Assembly (NCBI GenBank): GCA_000310025.1
Contig: FN649736.1
Coordinates: 1,393,231 to 1,437,052, forward strand
Direction: 5' to 3'
From: Ectocarpus siliculosus
Lineage: Eukaryota; Sar; Phaeophyceae; Ectocarpales; Ectocarpaceae
DNA length: 43,822 nt
The notes beneath the pieces were generated by a model that worked only from the letters and a program-made list of their open reading frames with translations, was not told the origin of the DNA and ran no database searches. Positions within the stretch are counted from its first letter, which is position 1, and each line of letters opens with the position of its first letter. A program made the position numbers and the translations under genes. Shown here in pieces: positions 10,950 through 25,500 of this stretch.

Positions 10950-13650
10950 TATCATGATGAAGATTTTCTTTACACCGACAGGACCCAAGTGGCTAGCGGG
11001 AGGTCTGTTTACGGTCTGTTGGTGACTCACGGGTGGAGTCGGGGGCTGGCCTACTGGCCAATGTACATGATCGGGAACGCGAGACCCGATGATGACCGCT
11101 GCCCCCCTTCTCCCTTCCAAGAGATGTAGGACGACAACTTCTCCTCAACATCGCAAAAACTGTTGTAGTAGTACTTGTAGCCTCTGGACGGGGCTTCACT
11201 TCCTTCCCTCCTTACATAGTCTACATTCATACGGAATTTTCTTGGGATTGTCACGTTGGCCCTACACCATGTGCAAGACCCCGATTTGTCTCGAACCGGA
11301 CATACAATGGAGTTGTTACAAGCAGTAGTCTCGGTAGCTATGTATTCGTTAGAACGGTGGTGGTACATGTATGTTTCATTTGATAACTCAAGCACGTATG
11401 TATCTACGGTCGTGCATGCATATATGCATAGACTGAACTGAACACCCAACACACACACACCCAAACCACAAACATGGGAAGGCTGGTGTCCCAAGGGAAA
11501 TCCGCTTCTTTCGTATGTAGAGCGCAGAGCAAGGGGCGCTGGAACTATTTAGGTCGGAGCATTTGTCGCACTTCACAACGACCCAAACAGCCGGCGACAT
11601 CGCAGCGTCGGCCCACATGCGCTATGAGATGTGGACAGGAAGTGAGCTCGACCTGAATAATACGGGTGGAAGTCGATCTTGCACTCCAATACATACTTCA
11701 TACCCTTGATACGTGGGTGGGAAAACATTATAAAACACAGATATCATAGATCAGAACACGAACACTTTGTTTGTCTGTTGGTTGCCCACAGACACGCCTG
11801 CCCCGCGCCTGGTAACTTGTTGTCCAAACAAAATATACATTTCACATTTTATACTACAAAGACAGAGAAACCACGGAATAATGCCGACCGTTTTCGTCTT
11901 GAAAATAAAAGAACGTTATCTTCATCATCATCATATCGTATGTACATACTCGTTCGTATGCATGTACCATGTTGCTTGTCGCCATGATGCATATCATAGC
12001 TAGTTGGCGCAGTCGGCAAAATGTAGGTATGGACGATGGCTCATTTTTAGGTAGCCAGCCACCTGCTGACCGAGCGGAAGAAGCTAGAGCAGTTCAGTGT
12101 ACAGGTGGAGGAGAAAGAGAGAGGCCTTCCTTGCCCACTGCTGGAGAGGAGATCGAATATTGGACACCTACAAAATCACACGCGACCGATCGAAGTGCCC
12201 GCGCAGACACCTAAACTCACCTCCATGAACCTCATATTTTGAGTCGAGACGACTTTGAACGGACGAAGGACTGCGCCGAATGTCGACTTCCCGTTGCTAG
12301 GCCCCGCGCTTTCAGGCCGCTTCTGTTGCAACAAACAAGCAACGAGCACGCCGTGCAGCAGTCAGTTCATACGACCTTCAAATGTCAGAGCACAAAAACT
12401 GTTTTTTTAGCAAGGAAGAGAACACCTTTTGAAACAAGAAGGGTTGTAGCTGTGCGATTGTTTGTAGCGATCGGAAGTTGCACTACTCCTTGCTGTCGCC
12501 GGATGGCTTTCGAGTCAAGCCGCCTCGCACGCCGCCTTACTTCCATCCGTTCACCCCATCCGCTTGGCACCTCTCCATGCTTGGCAGGAGGGGCCATCCG
12601 ATGCAAGGGGGCGACGGATGCCACCACAAGCCGTGCCGCCTGCGCAGGGTTATGCGCGCCGTTGTATCGACCGGTAATGAAAAGGGTCGGAAATCGAGTC
12701 CCGCCCGTCTCTCCTCTCTGCCGCCTCCCCGAAAGGCACAGACCATCGCACGCACGCAAGGCGGTGTTAGCGGGGGGCACGCCCGCCGGAAGCGAGGTCT
12801 ACGCGCTCGCCCATGGTTCCAAAACGCTCGAGGTTGGCGGCCATCATCTATCGGCGGCGCACGACACCACAGCAACCGACATATACATCACACGGCGTCT
12901 GGCGGGAGCGGATGAATCTATCCGTCATACCTTCCACCATTTCCACGAGGGATCCCGATCTCGCCGGGCTAGCACCATGCCATCGCTCTTCCCCCGCGCC
13001 ACGCTCATCTTCTGATGTCGGGAATGCTGGGGCCGCTTCTTCTTCATTCCCCCTGCTGCAGTCCAAGCCACCACTTGGTACTAAAATAAACCTTCTCTGC
13101 CAGTGTTGTGCGCACCAACAGCAGCGCATCTGTGCAGGGTGTGAATTTTTGGAAAAAAAAAAAGGTGATGGGTGGAAATATCCCTCTTTGTGTCTACTGC
13201 CGAAAAGCTCACGAAATACAGCCAGCCTGTCCCCCTCCCTACTCGCACACAGCCTCTTGCTCGTTCTATGTATCTGTTTCAGACCCTCGCGATAGCATGT
13301 CTCGGCCTCCATCCCGTGAAGAAGAGATGCAAAGGAGGCCTCTTTTACAGATGATGTTGCCACGACACCTACTGAATGAATCATGTAACCGGGTGCGCGT
13401 ATCTAGCAGAGTATGTACACCAGCAGTAGTAGGAGGACTCAATATTTCTTCCTGACTGATTCTTCTTCCTTTCGTTCTCTCGCCCGCTGGTACCACTCAC
13501 TCCCCCCCCCCTTGTCTCTTCGGGGAGCTGGCTGCTATTGCCGCTGCTGCTATAATAGCAACAACAAACTTTGTCAATCGACACGAGATAGATGCGTAAT
13601 TCGCATTTTGCCCTCTCCCTCCTCCGTGACTCACACCCTTTCTTTGAAGA

Positions 13651-13669
13651 CAACAACAACAACAACAAC
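13651..13669. repeat. (CAA)n microsatellite
   Basis: Six CAA units in an AT-rich, non-coding stretch. Confidence 0.85.
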
Positions 13670-16528
13670 CCTTGTCTTGGCAGATTATCTCAGATGATTG
13701 ATGATGATGTATGTATCATGATGTCGTGCCTTTTTCCTTGCACGACAGAGGAAGGCCGTTCGTTTCTCTCTCTCATGGTTGATAGCAGTAATTATTTGAA
13801 TATTTGGCTGTTGTTGTCTGTTGAACGAAGAGAACAACAACGAACGGGTGGAAGACAGAAGCATATCGATCTCCGTTGATTGGGGCATAGTCTAGTCTAG
13901 TTATAGTCTTCTTGCTAGAAGAGCGAGAGAAAAGAGAAGACAGATAGTAGATGCAATTAAATGTAGATACTTGTAAATATATATATAGTCGAGAAAGGAC
14001 AGCCTACTGCCCCAGAATTAGGTCTACGAAGTAAGGAATAAGTAGTGTGTTGCAGCACCATGACGCGTCGTCGCCAGTCTATACCATCACCACACCGCCG
14101 CGGTCTTGAAGCTGATTGATGTTGTAAAGTATATGCACGAACGTACCTCAATCACTCACACCATTTTTTTTTGTTGTTGTTGTGCGAGTGAGGCAATTGT
14201 TGTGTGAGCGGGTCATATCTTTCCTGTATCTTTCGGAATGTTTTTTTTTTTTTTCCGATGATGCAATGCCATGAAGCCATCAGCAAGCCGAGAGGTGAGC
14301 GACAGACACAGCAGGCAGTAGCAGCTGGTCAGTAGTAGTTACAAGGAGGGCCAGTCCAGGGTTCATCATGGGCATAAAATAATACTATGCGTTCCACGTA
14401 GGAGAATCTCTCCCGTGGTGGGAAACGATTATTTTTCGTGGGAAAATGAGGAATTCTCGCACACACAAACAACAAGTAAAGGTTGATGAGCTTGAGCTTC
14501 GTGTTGAAAACCGGAACCAACCCGACGACTAAAAAATATTAGGCGGGGGGGGCATACTAAAGAGATACCAATACGTTACATGTAAAGGAGCTACGCTACG
14601 CATGTAGAGCAATCAATGTGTTGGATGTGTTGTGCATATATATATATTATATATGTAGAATACCTTGTCCTCCATAGCCGGCCGATGCATGCGTGAAAAA
14701 AAGATACTTCATGCCCCGAGTACCACAACACCTTCTTCTTTGTAGTAGTTTCGACATTGCATTTCCGGGTAGTAAATTGCTCCCGTCTGCAACAACAGAG
14801 CTCGCATTCTGCGCACCCTTGCACGGTTGGTCGCGCCGCAACACAAGCAGCGGCAGTGGAGGGGTGCGTGCCTTCGTTCAAAAATCGAGCAAGACTGTCG
14901 CTGCACCGCTGATCGATTCCCAGAATTTACTTCTTCAATTCGTTCCTTTCGCCCGACAATCAATGAAAGAAATGGAGACTTCAACGCCGCCGCAAATCTC
15001 TCCCTGTCTGTACTCCAACGCGGCCATCGCGATCGATCAGTGACAGTACGGGGATGGTTTCATTCTGTATCATCTTTTCTTGCCAACAAAACATACATCC
15101 ACCCACACGACACGACCTTTTATCTAGACTACGTACAAAAATCTCAGCAAAGTACCCGAATCTACCGTCAATATACAGCCGAGCCATGTCCGTTCATTGA
15201 TAGACACACATGTATGTTCACAGACGTCGTCTTGGTCGACCTACAGCCCGACCACATCATCATCCATCCGACTCGCCTATAGGTGCAATTGGTCCGAAAG
15301 CGAAACATCACTCATGATTAGTTGTGAGTGCGATTTTTTTCGCCCCAAAACGCAACCAGTCTGGTACTAGTGATTGCCCTGAACCCTGCGTAGGTAGAAC
15401 GCGTTCTCGTCGTTCAAGCTAACCCGTCACCTGCCGGCCTTTGGAAGCGGAGTGATCGATTATTGCCACGCAGCTTGCTCTCGAAGTAAGTGGCTAAATG
15501 AGAGCTGCTCTCATGGGAGCTCAAAACCAACTCTTCGCCTGCACGGCTCAAGCTTCCATCCTTCACACCCACGTATGTATGCATATGGCCTGGCTGGTTC
15601 GCGGTGGCGACACAATGTCTCCTACAACTGCTGTCTGTCGTACTCAGTCGAAGACGCAACTCATCACATGTTCCGGAGGAGTACCGCGAAAAATATTGTA
15701 GCGGGGTGAGGTGGAAAGCACCAGTCCCCACACGCAGTAACGTATTTAGTACAGCAGTAGTGCTGTGACGGAGTTCGAGCATGAACTGCGGGGGACATCA
15801 GACCACACCTACCCCACCAGGAGACGCAAAAACAAAAATGCGGAAAGACGAAAACAAACGTCGTACAACACAAAGTTCATCTAGCGCGCGGAGAACGCCC
15901 GACGAAAACGAGCCCTCGCATCCTGTCCTATTGGCACACGCACGCATCCTTCGAACAGCAACCCATGATTTGACGAAAAACTCACCCAGCCACACCCCAC
16001 CGGACAAAAACCTATCGCGACTGGAACGTGCGCCAGACCAGCACACAAAAATGCAAAAAAGCAGCAGTGTGGACCAACCCAAACATTTCAAACCATCTTC
16101 TTCCCCGACCTAGAGTACACGTTTATTCATCGCACGTTCGTGGTGGCACAGACAAAGGTAGGCGCCACGCAGCGTAGAACATACGATATGGTATACAACC
16201 TCCGACACTTCCCTCCCAATCTCAACTGCCCCCCGGACACCGCCGGCCATCGGTGGGAACTAAAAAGGCCCGTACGCCACCCACCGCCTTCCTTCCCTGC
16301 TCGTCTAAGAAAACAACATCCATTCACACCGCACGGCTGAAACAAGAAACGAGTCAACAGCAAAAAAAAAGAAGAAAGAAGCACACGATTGATTCGTCCA
16401 CCTTGATTCTCAGGAGGCCTCCCATCCCCCCCTCCTCCCGATGCACTCTATCTCTCCCACCCTCTCTTCCACAGCCAGCATGTCAGGGAAACAAGAAGCA
16501 CACTTCGTGTAACGACAAGTGGGTCAAG

Positions 16529-19500
16529 TCACCGACCCGACCGGTTGGCCTGGTCGACCCTCCCGCCGCGGCTACCGCTTTGTCTACCCGCTCCCCACGG
16601 CGGCGAGGATCGACGGTCCTGATCCTTTGCGAGGGACATGAAGTGATTTCGGTTGTCCACGGTAAGCTCCTTCTCGACCACCATGCTCTCCAGCGTCACG
16701 GAGAATCGAACCTGTGATTGTTAAAAACCGTTGCGCATTCAAGGGGGAGCGATTTCTCAGAACGAAAGGATTCCACACACAGACAAGCAGTAGGTAGCAT
16801 TCAACACAGGAGCGATCGCATGTACAACAAAGCCATTTGTATCGCTCGCCTCGCTATCCAAAACCAAGACGTAAACCACACCGTCACAGCTTTGCCAAAC
16901 ACGCCGCCCATCGCGGCTGCACAGCAGTGGGCGGCACACAATTCAGCCTTCTTGCCGTCGCTCTGCCTTTTCTCGACTTTTTGAAAGCTACTGCTGTCTT
17001 CTTTCCCGGGATTTTTTTTTTCTCTACTTACCGTGTCTTGTCAACAACTCGCCGCATCTCCCAGCACAACTACCGCACCTAGTCAACTACACGAGCCCAG
17101 ATAGTGTTGCAGAGACAACAGCGCCAGCTGATTGCTACTCTACTCTTTTACGCTAGGGCCCTGCTCCCCCGAGGTGCCAACACCAAGTGCGCCAACGCCT
17201 ACGATTATAGAGGTTCACGCCGTCGGTTTCCCCCTTCCCCGAACCTCACCGTCCCGATCAGGATCTCGGCGCCGTTGGACAGGGGATACGGCCTGCTCTC
17301 CGTGTGCATCCCGCTCAGCCGGAACCAGGTCCCGTTCGTAGACGGCTGCAAGTCAAGGAAAGAAACGGGGCGTAGACACATGCATGTATGGGTAACTCAA
17401 GGTGTTGGGATTGGCAGCGAAGGCCCTTGCACTACATACCTTTGCTTCCACATGAGGATTTAGCGGTCACCGTCGCAAACGTCAAGCTCTCTTGTCCGTT
17501 GCGTGCGTGCATTACACCAAATCATTGCATACCCAGGGATTGCGGCGGTTTTCTTCGCCCCGCGATAAAATGTGTCGTTCATCTCAACACATGCGTGTAC
17601 AGCAGTACGTTTGCATATTATGTCACACCCCCTGGACCAATTTTCGAAGCTCGATATCTCGGCAGGAAAAGCAGTGACGGTGCCGAAAATGGCGGGAGGC
17701 GTTGGAACCGTCCCGTCAAGAGCTTTCCGAAAACGTATACCTCAATTTCGGCATCCTCTTCGTCGTGGAGTAATCGAGCTTTGAAAATCGGTCCAGGGAG
17801 TGTGGTATGCATATCTTAATGCAACCTACGGGTACATCCACACGTGTTGCAACAGGACACTTTTTTCCCGGCGTGCAGCCACGAAGCTTCTCTCGTTGGA
17901 AGGAGGGGCCGCACAACGAGGACAACCAACCGCAACAGGCTCGACCCACCTTGGTCGGGGTGCCGTCCATGATGTGCAAGAAGTCGCCTTCCTCGTCGTA
18001 CACGATCCTCGCGTGCTCCCCCGATATGGAGGCGTCTATCCCCATCACGGTCCCGCCAGACTCGTGGGAGAAGGCGATGGTGTTGGTCTGCCGCCGCCCG
18101 AGGGTGGCCCCTTCTCTACCCACGAAGAAACGGCTTCCCTGTTGGTGGGTAGAATGGCGTAATGCGTGGAGAGAGACCAGAGGCGCCAGACGGTGCGCGC
18201 GCGGGATTATTCAAGGCTGAGTGGGAACTCTTCGAGGCTGAGCGTTGTCTTCTCCTTGAAGGGGAGGCAGGCGTGTTGCCTTTGGCAGCTCAGACGAGAA
18301 ATAACGCGTTTCTGCAAACAAATGGATACAGGGAACGGCTCAACACACATCCGTACTCTCGAACATGAGCTGTGGTCCGATCTCGCCTCCCTCGCGACAA
18401 GCCAACCCTTGGTGGTTCGTGACAGCTAGCGCCAGCTGCATCAGCATGCGCTAAAAACATCTCAAAATACCGCAGCCCTACACATCCAAGGGAGCTGGGA
18501 AAACGGGCTGCCTACATACCGACCCGCACAACAGCAGCGCCTGCACCCGCACAAAGGCTGCCCGTCGTTCCCGCACACAATACTAACGGGGAGGGGGGGG
18601 GGGGGGGGGCGACGCGTAATTGCTTGCCTGTATCGGGGTCCCTTCCGGCGCGAAACACTCCAAGCAGACTCTTCGGTGCCCCCGTGCAAGCTTAAGTCCG
18701 GCCTCGAATGACCTCTCGAGCCCCTCTAGCTCCTTCTCGTCGCCCGAGGCGCCTCCTTCTCCTTCTCCGTGCTGTGCCGAGCGCCAAACAAGGGCAGGCA
18801 AGACAAACGGTCGCGGGGGAGCCCCGGAACAACGAAGCCACTTAATATTAGCGAATCCTGACTTGGCAATAAACACTCTTGAGAATACCTTGGTTGAAGA
18901 AGGCCTCGTTAAAGGTGACAATCCTGGTCTTGTTAAATGATGTTGCTCAGCACCGCTCGCCAAGCTTAATTGCAGTAGAGAATGTTAATGGACCTGAAGA
19001 AGGATGATTATCATCTTTAGATATTACTTCTTCTACACAGGCGCCGTAGATGTTGCCCAGTCGAGCTCATTTTTGCTCTTGCGGGAACCCCCCCCCTCCC
19101 CCCCCCCGGGCAAATGAGCCACAGAAAGCATGTACATACGCTGGCAAACACACAAGAAGCCACAGCCTAGTCAGCGCCTTCGGCACAGAGCCTTCCCTCT
19201 CTCTCACCTTATCCTGCAGGGGGGTGTCCAAAACGCTTGCATCGTCCTCCCCGCCAGCGGCGTTCTCGTGCGGCAGCGGCGACCGGCTGCTGTCCTGCCT
19301 CACCCTGTGCTCCACGCTGTCCAGGAGCAAGCCGCCAGCGGGGCCATCCCCCGCAGACGAGACTCCGTCCGCCCCCGTTCCCGCCCCCCCGATCCTAAGC
19401 ACCGACAGCTCCTCCTCCACCTTCGACGACGACGACGACTTGGCTGACTGTGCGCTCGTGGGGCGCGCCCGCTCTCGCTGCCCGCCCCTGCCGCCGCTTT

Positions 19501-22500
19501 CCTCCTGGTCGGTCGTGGCGCCTTCCTTGACTCCCGCCGTGCCCCTGCTGCGCGCCGCCGCCGAAGCATTGTCGCCTGGTCTCGACGGTCTCGAACGCGA
19601 TGCGTCGTCGCCGCCCTTGTCCTCCGCGGCGATGGACGCACCATCGGCATCGACCGCCTTTACATCAACGTCCTCAGGGCACGCGTTTGTAATCTCCAGC
19701 TGAGGCGGTGTTCGGGAGTGCGTGGGCAAGGGCATGGGGTACGGGGGGTTCAAGATGAGGCGAAGGGAGCGGCGAGGTGCGGTGCTTGCAACGGGAGTCC
19801 ACGCGCCTCCGCTTGGCGGCGCGTTTCTAAAGCCGCAGTAGAGCAAAGACGCCTTCAACATCTGGCTTCGTGTATACGTGTCACCTAGTAGGGGTACAAT
19901 AAACGCCTCTTGCAGCACGGAACTTGAGGGTAACCTCTCAAAACATTTGCCGACTGCTTCCAAGCTAAGGTGCTTGGTGCGGGATTACCCCCTGCAGAGA
20001 AGAGCACGACCGACACACCTGGTGCTTCCCGAGCATGATCATCATGCTGGGATAAAGCGGAGTGGGCACGCCTGACGCAAGGCGAACGAACGTCCCGCCT
20101 GCACTCCCGAAGTCGCACAGCGAGAACTGCTTTTCCTGGAAGACGGGCGAAGTGGTGGGAGGGTGGACGGGATAGCAGAAATACGTCAAGACAGGCGCTG
20201 GGTGGGATATGGAGCCGGGCAACCGGAGCGAAAGCATTTGGACTCAACCACGACACATGCCCGTGTCGACTTGGCACAGATGCCACCTCACAGGCGACCC
20301 TGACAAACACGAAGCTCCATTCGACCCTGGTCTTCAGGGAGCAAAAAGGCCAATTGGACAACAACTGGGGTATAAACCTCCACCCGTCCGCGGTTAAATG
20401 CGAACTCATGGGTGGAGTGGCTCCAGCAAGTGGAAGCTATCATGGTCGCTGTCAGAAAATTCAAATCGCTTTGGCCTTTGCCCAGTTCCTCCAACCGACC
20501 TGACTCTAGAGATAAGGAAACGAAACTCTCTTGTCTATATAGTCGACTGCGACAACCCAAAATGTCGGGGGCGAGGTAGGTGAGTATCCAACACAGTCGT
20601 GGCAGCGAAGGCGGCGGTGTACATGAAAATCTACATGTTGAGGGGAGGGACCGGCGAAAACCCACCCTCGCTTTACGGACTCGCAAGCAAGCACTGGAGA
20701 AAGGTAGACGGGGGGCATCGGGGAGAGAAAACCTTCTGGGTGTGCTCCGGAAAAGCGTTACGAAACGTACTGATGGTGCCCGACATGAAGAGCACGCGGG
20801 CTGTTGCGGCTGCCCGCGACCATGAGAAAGCGAAACAGGCCTCGGCAGAGTGATCGGAGCTGCACGAGAAGCGGGCTACCACAGCTCTCGCTTGGAGGCG
20901 TCTGACCACCTAGCGAAAGCAGCAGCACCCAAGAGTGCCAAGAAGCACACGATGGAACACCGTCGCCTGGACCACAGGCCATGATGGTATGCATTCCGCT
21001 ACAACCTCGTTTCCTCGGCTGCGGCTGCTCCCGCCTGATGGCCAGACGCCTCCAGGCGAACTCAATTAACCTAACATACGATCTTTTTGCGGAGCCTATT
21101 TCGCGTTCTCCTGGTCACGAGCTGCCGGCTGCTTCGGGGTGGCGCTATTATAGTGGGTTGGGGGTTTGAAAGAATCCATGGAAAAAAGCCTACACCACAA
21201 CAGAGATGTTCGTCTTGGCGCATGCCCTGGCCAGGTGCATTTAACGCCATACACAACAGAGATCATGTCTGTCTTGGCGCATGCCCTAGCCATGTGCATT
21301 GTTCACCAGACGTGCCGGCGCGCACACACACCTCTTTGTCGAAGATGATGCCGAAGTGGCGCCTGCTGACGGTGGCATCCGAGAACTGCATGAAGTCCGC
21401 CCCAGCAAGCATAGCCGGCTGCTTGCGTCCACCCACACACCCGCGCTCGGTTACGCGAAAGGACTTGTCGTTCCAGTCCGAGTCCGTGGGGCCCAAGCAC
21501 TGCCAAAACAAGACAAAAAACGGACGACGACGGCAGCAGCAGCACCAGCGTGGCGCAAAATGTGATACTACTAATAGCGAGCAATAGAGCTTTGACTCGT
21601 TCGAAAACGCGAAGAGTTGGCTATATTTATGTATCTCGTGTTGATGAAGGGTTTATCTTTATCGAAGGAAAACCGCACGTTGTGCCAACATGCTGTGCCG
21701 GAGTTTATTCGAACTCTCAGATCCAGAAGACCTCACACACAACACGTGTGCGGGAAGCACGTTCCGTCTCTGCGGAGCATCGGTAACTCCAGGTGCTATC
21801 GGTCCGGACTATCCGCCCCAAAATTCGAACAGACGTGATACTCGGAAACAAACAAGAACCGAACAACATGACTCATACCCGAAGATATCACCCAGCCCCT
21901 AATCGTGGTTGAAAAAGGTCTAATCCTGGCGCACTTTGAATCATATCTGTGCTTCAAGTAGCCTGGATCTGAGGTATACACAAGTTGGGACTCTTGAAAG
22001 AAGAAAAGTCGGGCACGGACACTCCGCAAACAATTGGTGGTGCTGTGACTCTGACTCTCTGCAGATCGCCACCCACAATCAACCACATCCCAAACCACCG
22101 CTTGAGTCTACGGATGTGAAGCAAGAGAGGCGTTGCTTGCAGAGAAACCAGAGGCAGGCACCCTCAAACAACTCATCGTGATGATTTGTAAGTTCGGTGT
22201 CGAGCTATGGCGGGTCAAAAACTGGTCATTCTCGGAGAGGTGTTTAGGTCGGCCGGTCGAGCCCTCTCTCAACGGGAATAGCCGCCCTAAAACAGATTTA
22301 CCCAAGTATAGCTGGTCCATCGAATGCACAAATGCTTTTATGTACGAATATCTAGCCTTGCGTACCCGCAACCTAACTGGAGCTTTTCAATTCACTCGTA
22401 ATGAGGTGCCAAGAGTATGGCTGAAAAAGGGCGCCCTTCTTACGTTTCGAAGAACTCGTCCGGCTCATGAGACAAAAAACCCTTCTTCGGGTGGAACACC

Positions 22501-25500
22501 CCGCACTGCCGTGCTTATGATCCGCCAGGCTTCAAAATAAAGAGGCTGCCCACCCTATTGTATTTCCTATTTATTGAGTTTACCGCGGCCGCAAAACAAG
22601 ACAGAGGTGTAGAACGGTTGTAGCTGTTTTTGTTGTCGGTGGGATCGCAGCCGTTGGATTCGGCGAAATGGCGCGCAAATTTCTGAACCTCACCACTATG
22701 ATCAAGGGGTCATACCAAGTCACCACGCAAACAAACACCTTCTGCGCAGACGGTGCTCTCTTCAGTGCTCTCTCAAAGACTCCCGAAACATTATCCACAC
22801 ACGCACTCTTCTTTTGTCTTTAGCGGGGAAACGTGAGGCGGAGGGACCGTGCATCTGCAGCTAGTTTGTCGCACGAACGCGCACCTTGAGAACGAGAATC
22901 TGCTCCGTCACGAGCGCGAACCGGTACTCCCGGTTGCCCTCCTTTTCCCTACCCCTCTCCCGCCTCCCTCCTCCTCCTCCTTGCGCTCGGCTGCTCCCCC
23001 CGGGGCCGTCGCCTTCTTCATCGCTGTCCACCCGGTACACGTAGAGACCCTCGCCCCCTTCCGCTAGGAGGTCCTTGATCAGCCGCCGCAGATTCAGGTT
23101 GGGCACCAGCGACAGCTGCTCCATGGGCTGACCAGTCTGAGAGGAGGGACAAAAGAAAGAAAGGGAGTTAGGTAGAGGGTATTGAGAGAAGGAAAAAGAA
23201 AGAAGGGAGTGTCGTTTGAGATACGTAGAGGGTATTGAGAGAAGGAAAAACAAAGAAGGGATCGTCGTTGGAGTTGGGTGGGGAGGGCATTTGAGAGCAA
23301 GAGCCAGAAAGAAGGGATTGTCGTTTAAATTGAGTGGAGGGTATTGACCGCGACACGTCTTATTCCCCCGGTCGATGAGATTCAAGTGAGAGCCCCCCTT
23401 CCCCCGCCGCCCCCAACACTACCTGTGCCAAAAAATGCATGGGCATGAGCTGCAGTACCACGCCCGGCCGGTGCGCATCGCCAAAACAGCGCACAACTTA
23501 AAAGCTCGGTGAGTGGCAGAATATAACAAGTTGCTGAATTCAACTTTCATTTTGATGAAACCGAAAGGCACCACAGACATGTCACGGCGTCTCTCCAAAA
23601 CAATCCATGTCCAGCCAACGAGAGACGGCAGTAGACGAGAAAGGAGATCGCGGAAAGGACAGCAGAACGACCAAGAACAAAACCAGCCCTTCCACTTTGA
23701 ACGGGTGCTATAGCAGGGTAAGCCACGCTGTACCTTGACGACATTGCCGGCTACGGCCTATGTTCGTGCTTCCTCCCTGCTGTGTCGTGGAGACCATACC
23801 CCCCTTTGGTTGGGTTGGTTACTGATGACTTACTCCCTCCCCCCGCCCCTCAGAACGTTCCGCCCCCGCCGGGTTCTCCAAGGTTACCGTAAGATTGCGA
23901 GTCATCGCACAGCAGTCCGGAGTTATCGCCCCCCCGTGCGACAAAAAGCAAACAGCTGAGTTGCATAATTCGATTTTTGCACAGGGTCCGGAGTGATCGC
24001 ACAGGGGCGCGATGACTCACTACCTAGGGTCGTTGAATGCCAACGGTTTCGGAGAAACTTTTACTTCTGTCAACCAACCATGCCGTTGCTGGCGCGTTAG
24101 CTCCGCTGTACTTCAACACATGGCATCGTTGCAGACCACATGTTGAGGTATGAGGGAGGTAAAAAACAACGGATTCCCATTGATACTTCAGTTGAATCGA
24201 CTATGCATAGATCACGTAGAACAGCAGCAGCCACATCACAAGCTAAAACAACTACCCCCGACATGGTTGTCAAGCGACTGCCGTGTGTCGCGTGTGCGTG
24301 CATTCGGCGGCGGGGAATTTTGTTTCTCCGTGGTCAGGATTCCTTATTTGGTCGTGTATTATTTCGCCTCATATGCATATTGCTTGTGTGCGTTCTCAAA
24401 TGGCATAAACAGCGCCGACTGGTTGTGACTGATGTGCGTGTGTGTACGTTGCGCAAATACTTATTTGAGTACCGCACATACCCGAGTTATCGCACAGACG
24501 GGGGTGTGCGGTAAATATCAAGACCAAATGACTTCAATTAATCTCCGCATACAGTAGGGTCACGAAGGAGCTGATTTATGCAAATGTTAATGTGTTCGTT
24601 TGTGAATTCCCCCCCTATCCTCCTGCGGATGCGTGTTTTGTTTCTATATCGAGACGGGTAGATAGAACACAGCCATTTGGACTAACCGTTCGCTGAGCAC
24701 GCCACATGGTGTGAGGTGAGGTTGGAGAAGAATGACAAACACTGATGGACTGCAAAAATAACACATGGCTGTCGGGAGAAAAACAGAGGGTCCGGGGGGC
24801 GGCAGAATCTTAGTCCTCGTGATAGTCTATCGTGGGAGCAGCAACTCTCAAGGCAGTACTTTTGTACCAAGGTGATGCCTCCGTAATGCCCATCATCTTC
24901 ACAGCAGTTCACAGCAGTTCCTCACGTCGCAAACCTAGACTGCTTGAGCCATGTATTTCAGTACCAGTAAACTCGAAAGTGGTTTATTGCTGGACAAACA
25001 ACCGCCGGGTCGCTGGGTGCGTAAATTGCACTCTCGCCAATTCAAAAGAGCCGCGACGCAAGGTCCTCTCATCAATGATCACACCAAACAACAAGCTTCA
25101 CTTGACTTCACCGAACGAAAAAAAAAACAAGCCGGTTTGGGCACAGGATGACACAAAAACACAAAACGTCATTTCATCGGTCAGCCGGTTGGTGCGGTCG
25201 ATGCTAATGACAAAAAAAAACACATGAACGAGCCGGCTCGCATTTATGCCACCAACCACAAGGCAAAATACACGTCGGGTCGGGTCCCAATAGGACAAAG
25301 TTGAGGACGCCACCGAAAGCCACGGCGGTCACGAAACAAAAATCAACATGCTGATTCAGGGGCCGATGCGTCCGTGGGGGCAACAGCCGAACACACCCGC
25401 AAACGGCCAAATATAGGCCGTGTCGACTACATACAATAACCGTTCGCTCCAACACACTCACCCATCGACTTGCTGTCTGTGGTCTACCTATATGATATGC

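Larger units (their letters stand above)
9415..16528. other. 7-kb region without a supported gene
   Basis: Upstream of the first recognised PTEN exon, so it should contain the PTEN initiator exon (basic N-terminal motif), promoter and 5' UTR, and also the 3' UTR of the U-box/FHA gene near 16500. I could not find an exon with the expected KRR(Y/F) motif and a phase-0 donor. A GC-rich block at about 12500-13000 is open on both strands but matches no family. Between 13500 and 14700 the sequence is AT-rich with simple repeats (CAA, TTG, TA). From 15780 to 16130 the plus strand is notably A+C-rich. Confidence 0.5.

Noticed and set aside
12239-13015. 258-codon plus-strand open frame, with overlapping open minus frames
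   Set aside because: It lacks an ATG at its start, has no recognisable domain, and both strands are open, as expected from a GC-rich stretch. Coding status unproven.
15781-16113. 110-codon plus-strand frame starting with ATG
   Set aside because: Sequence is A+C-biased and the peptide is low-complexity (Thr, Pro, Ser, Lys); no homology, splice or neighbour support.
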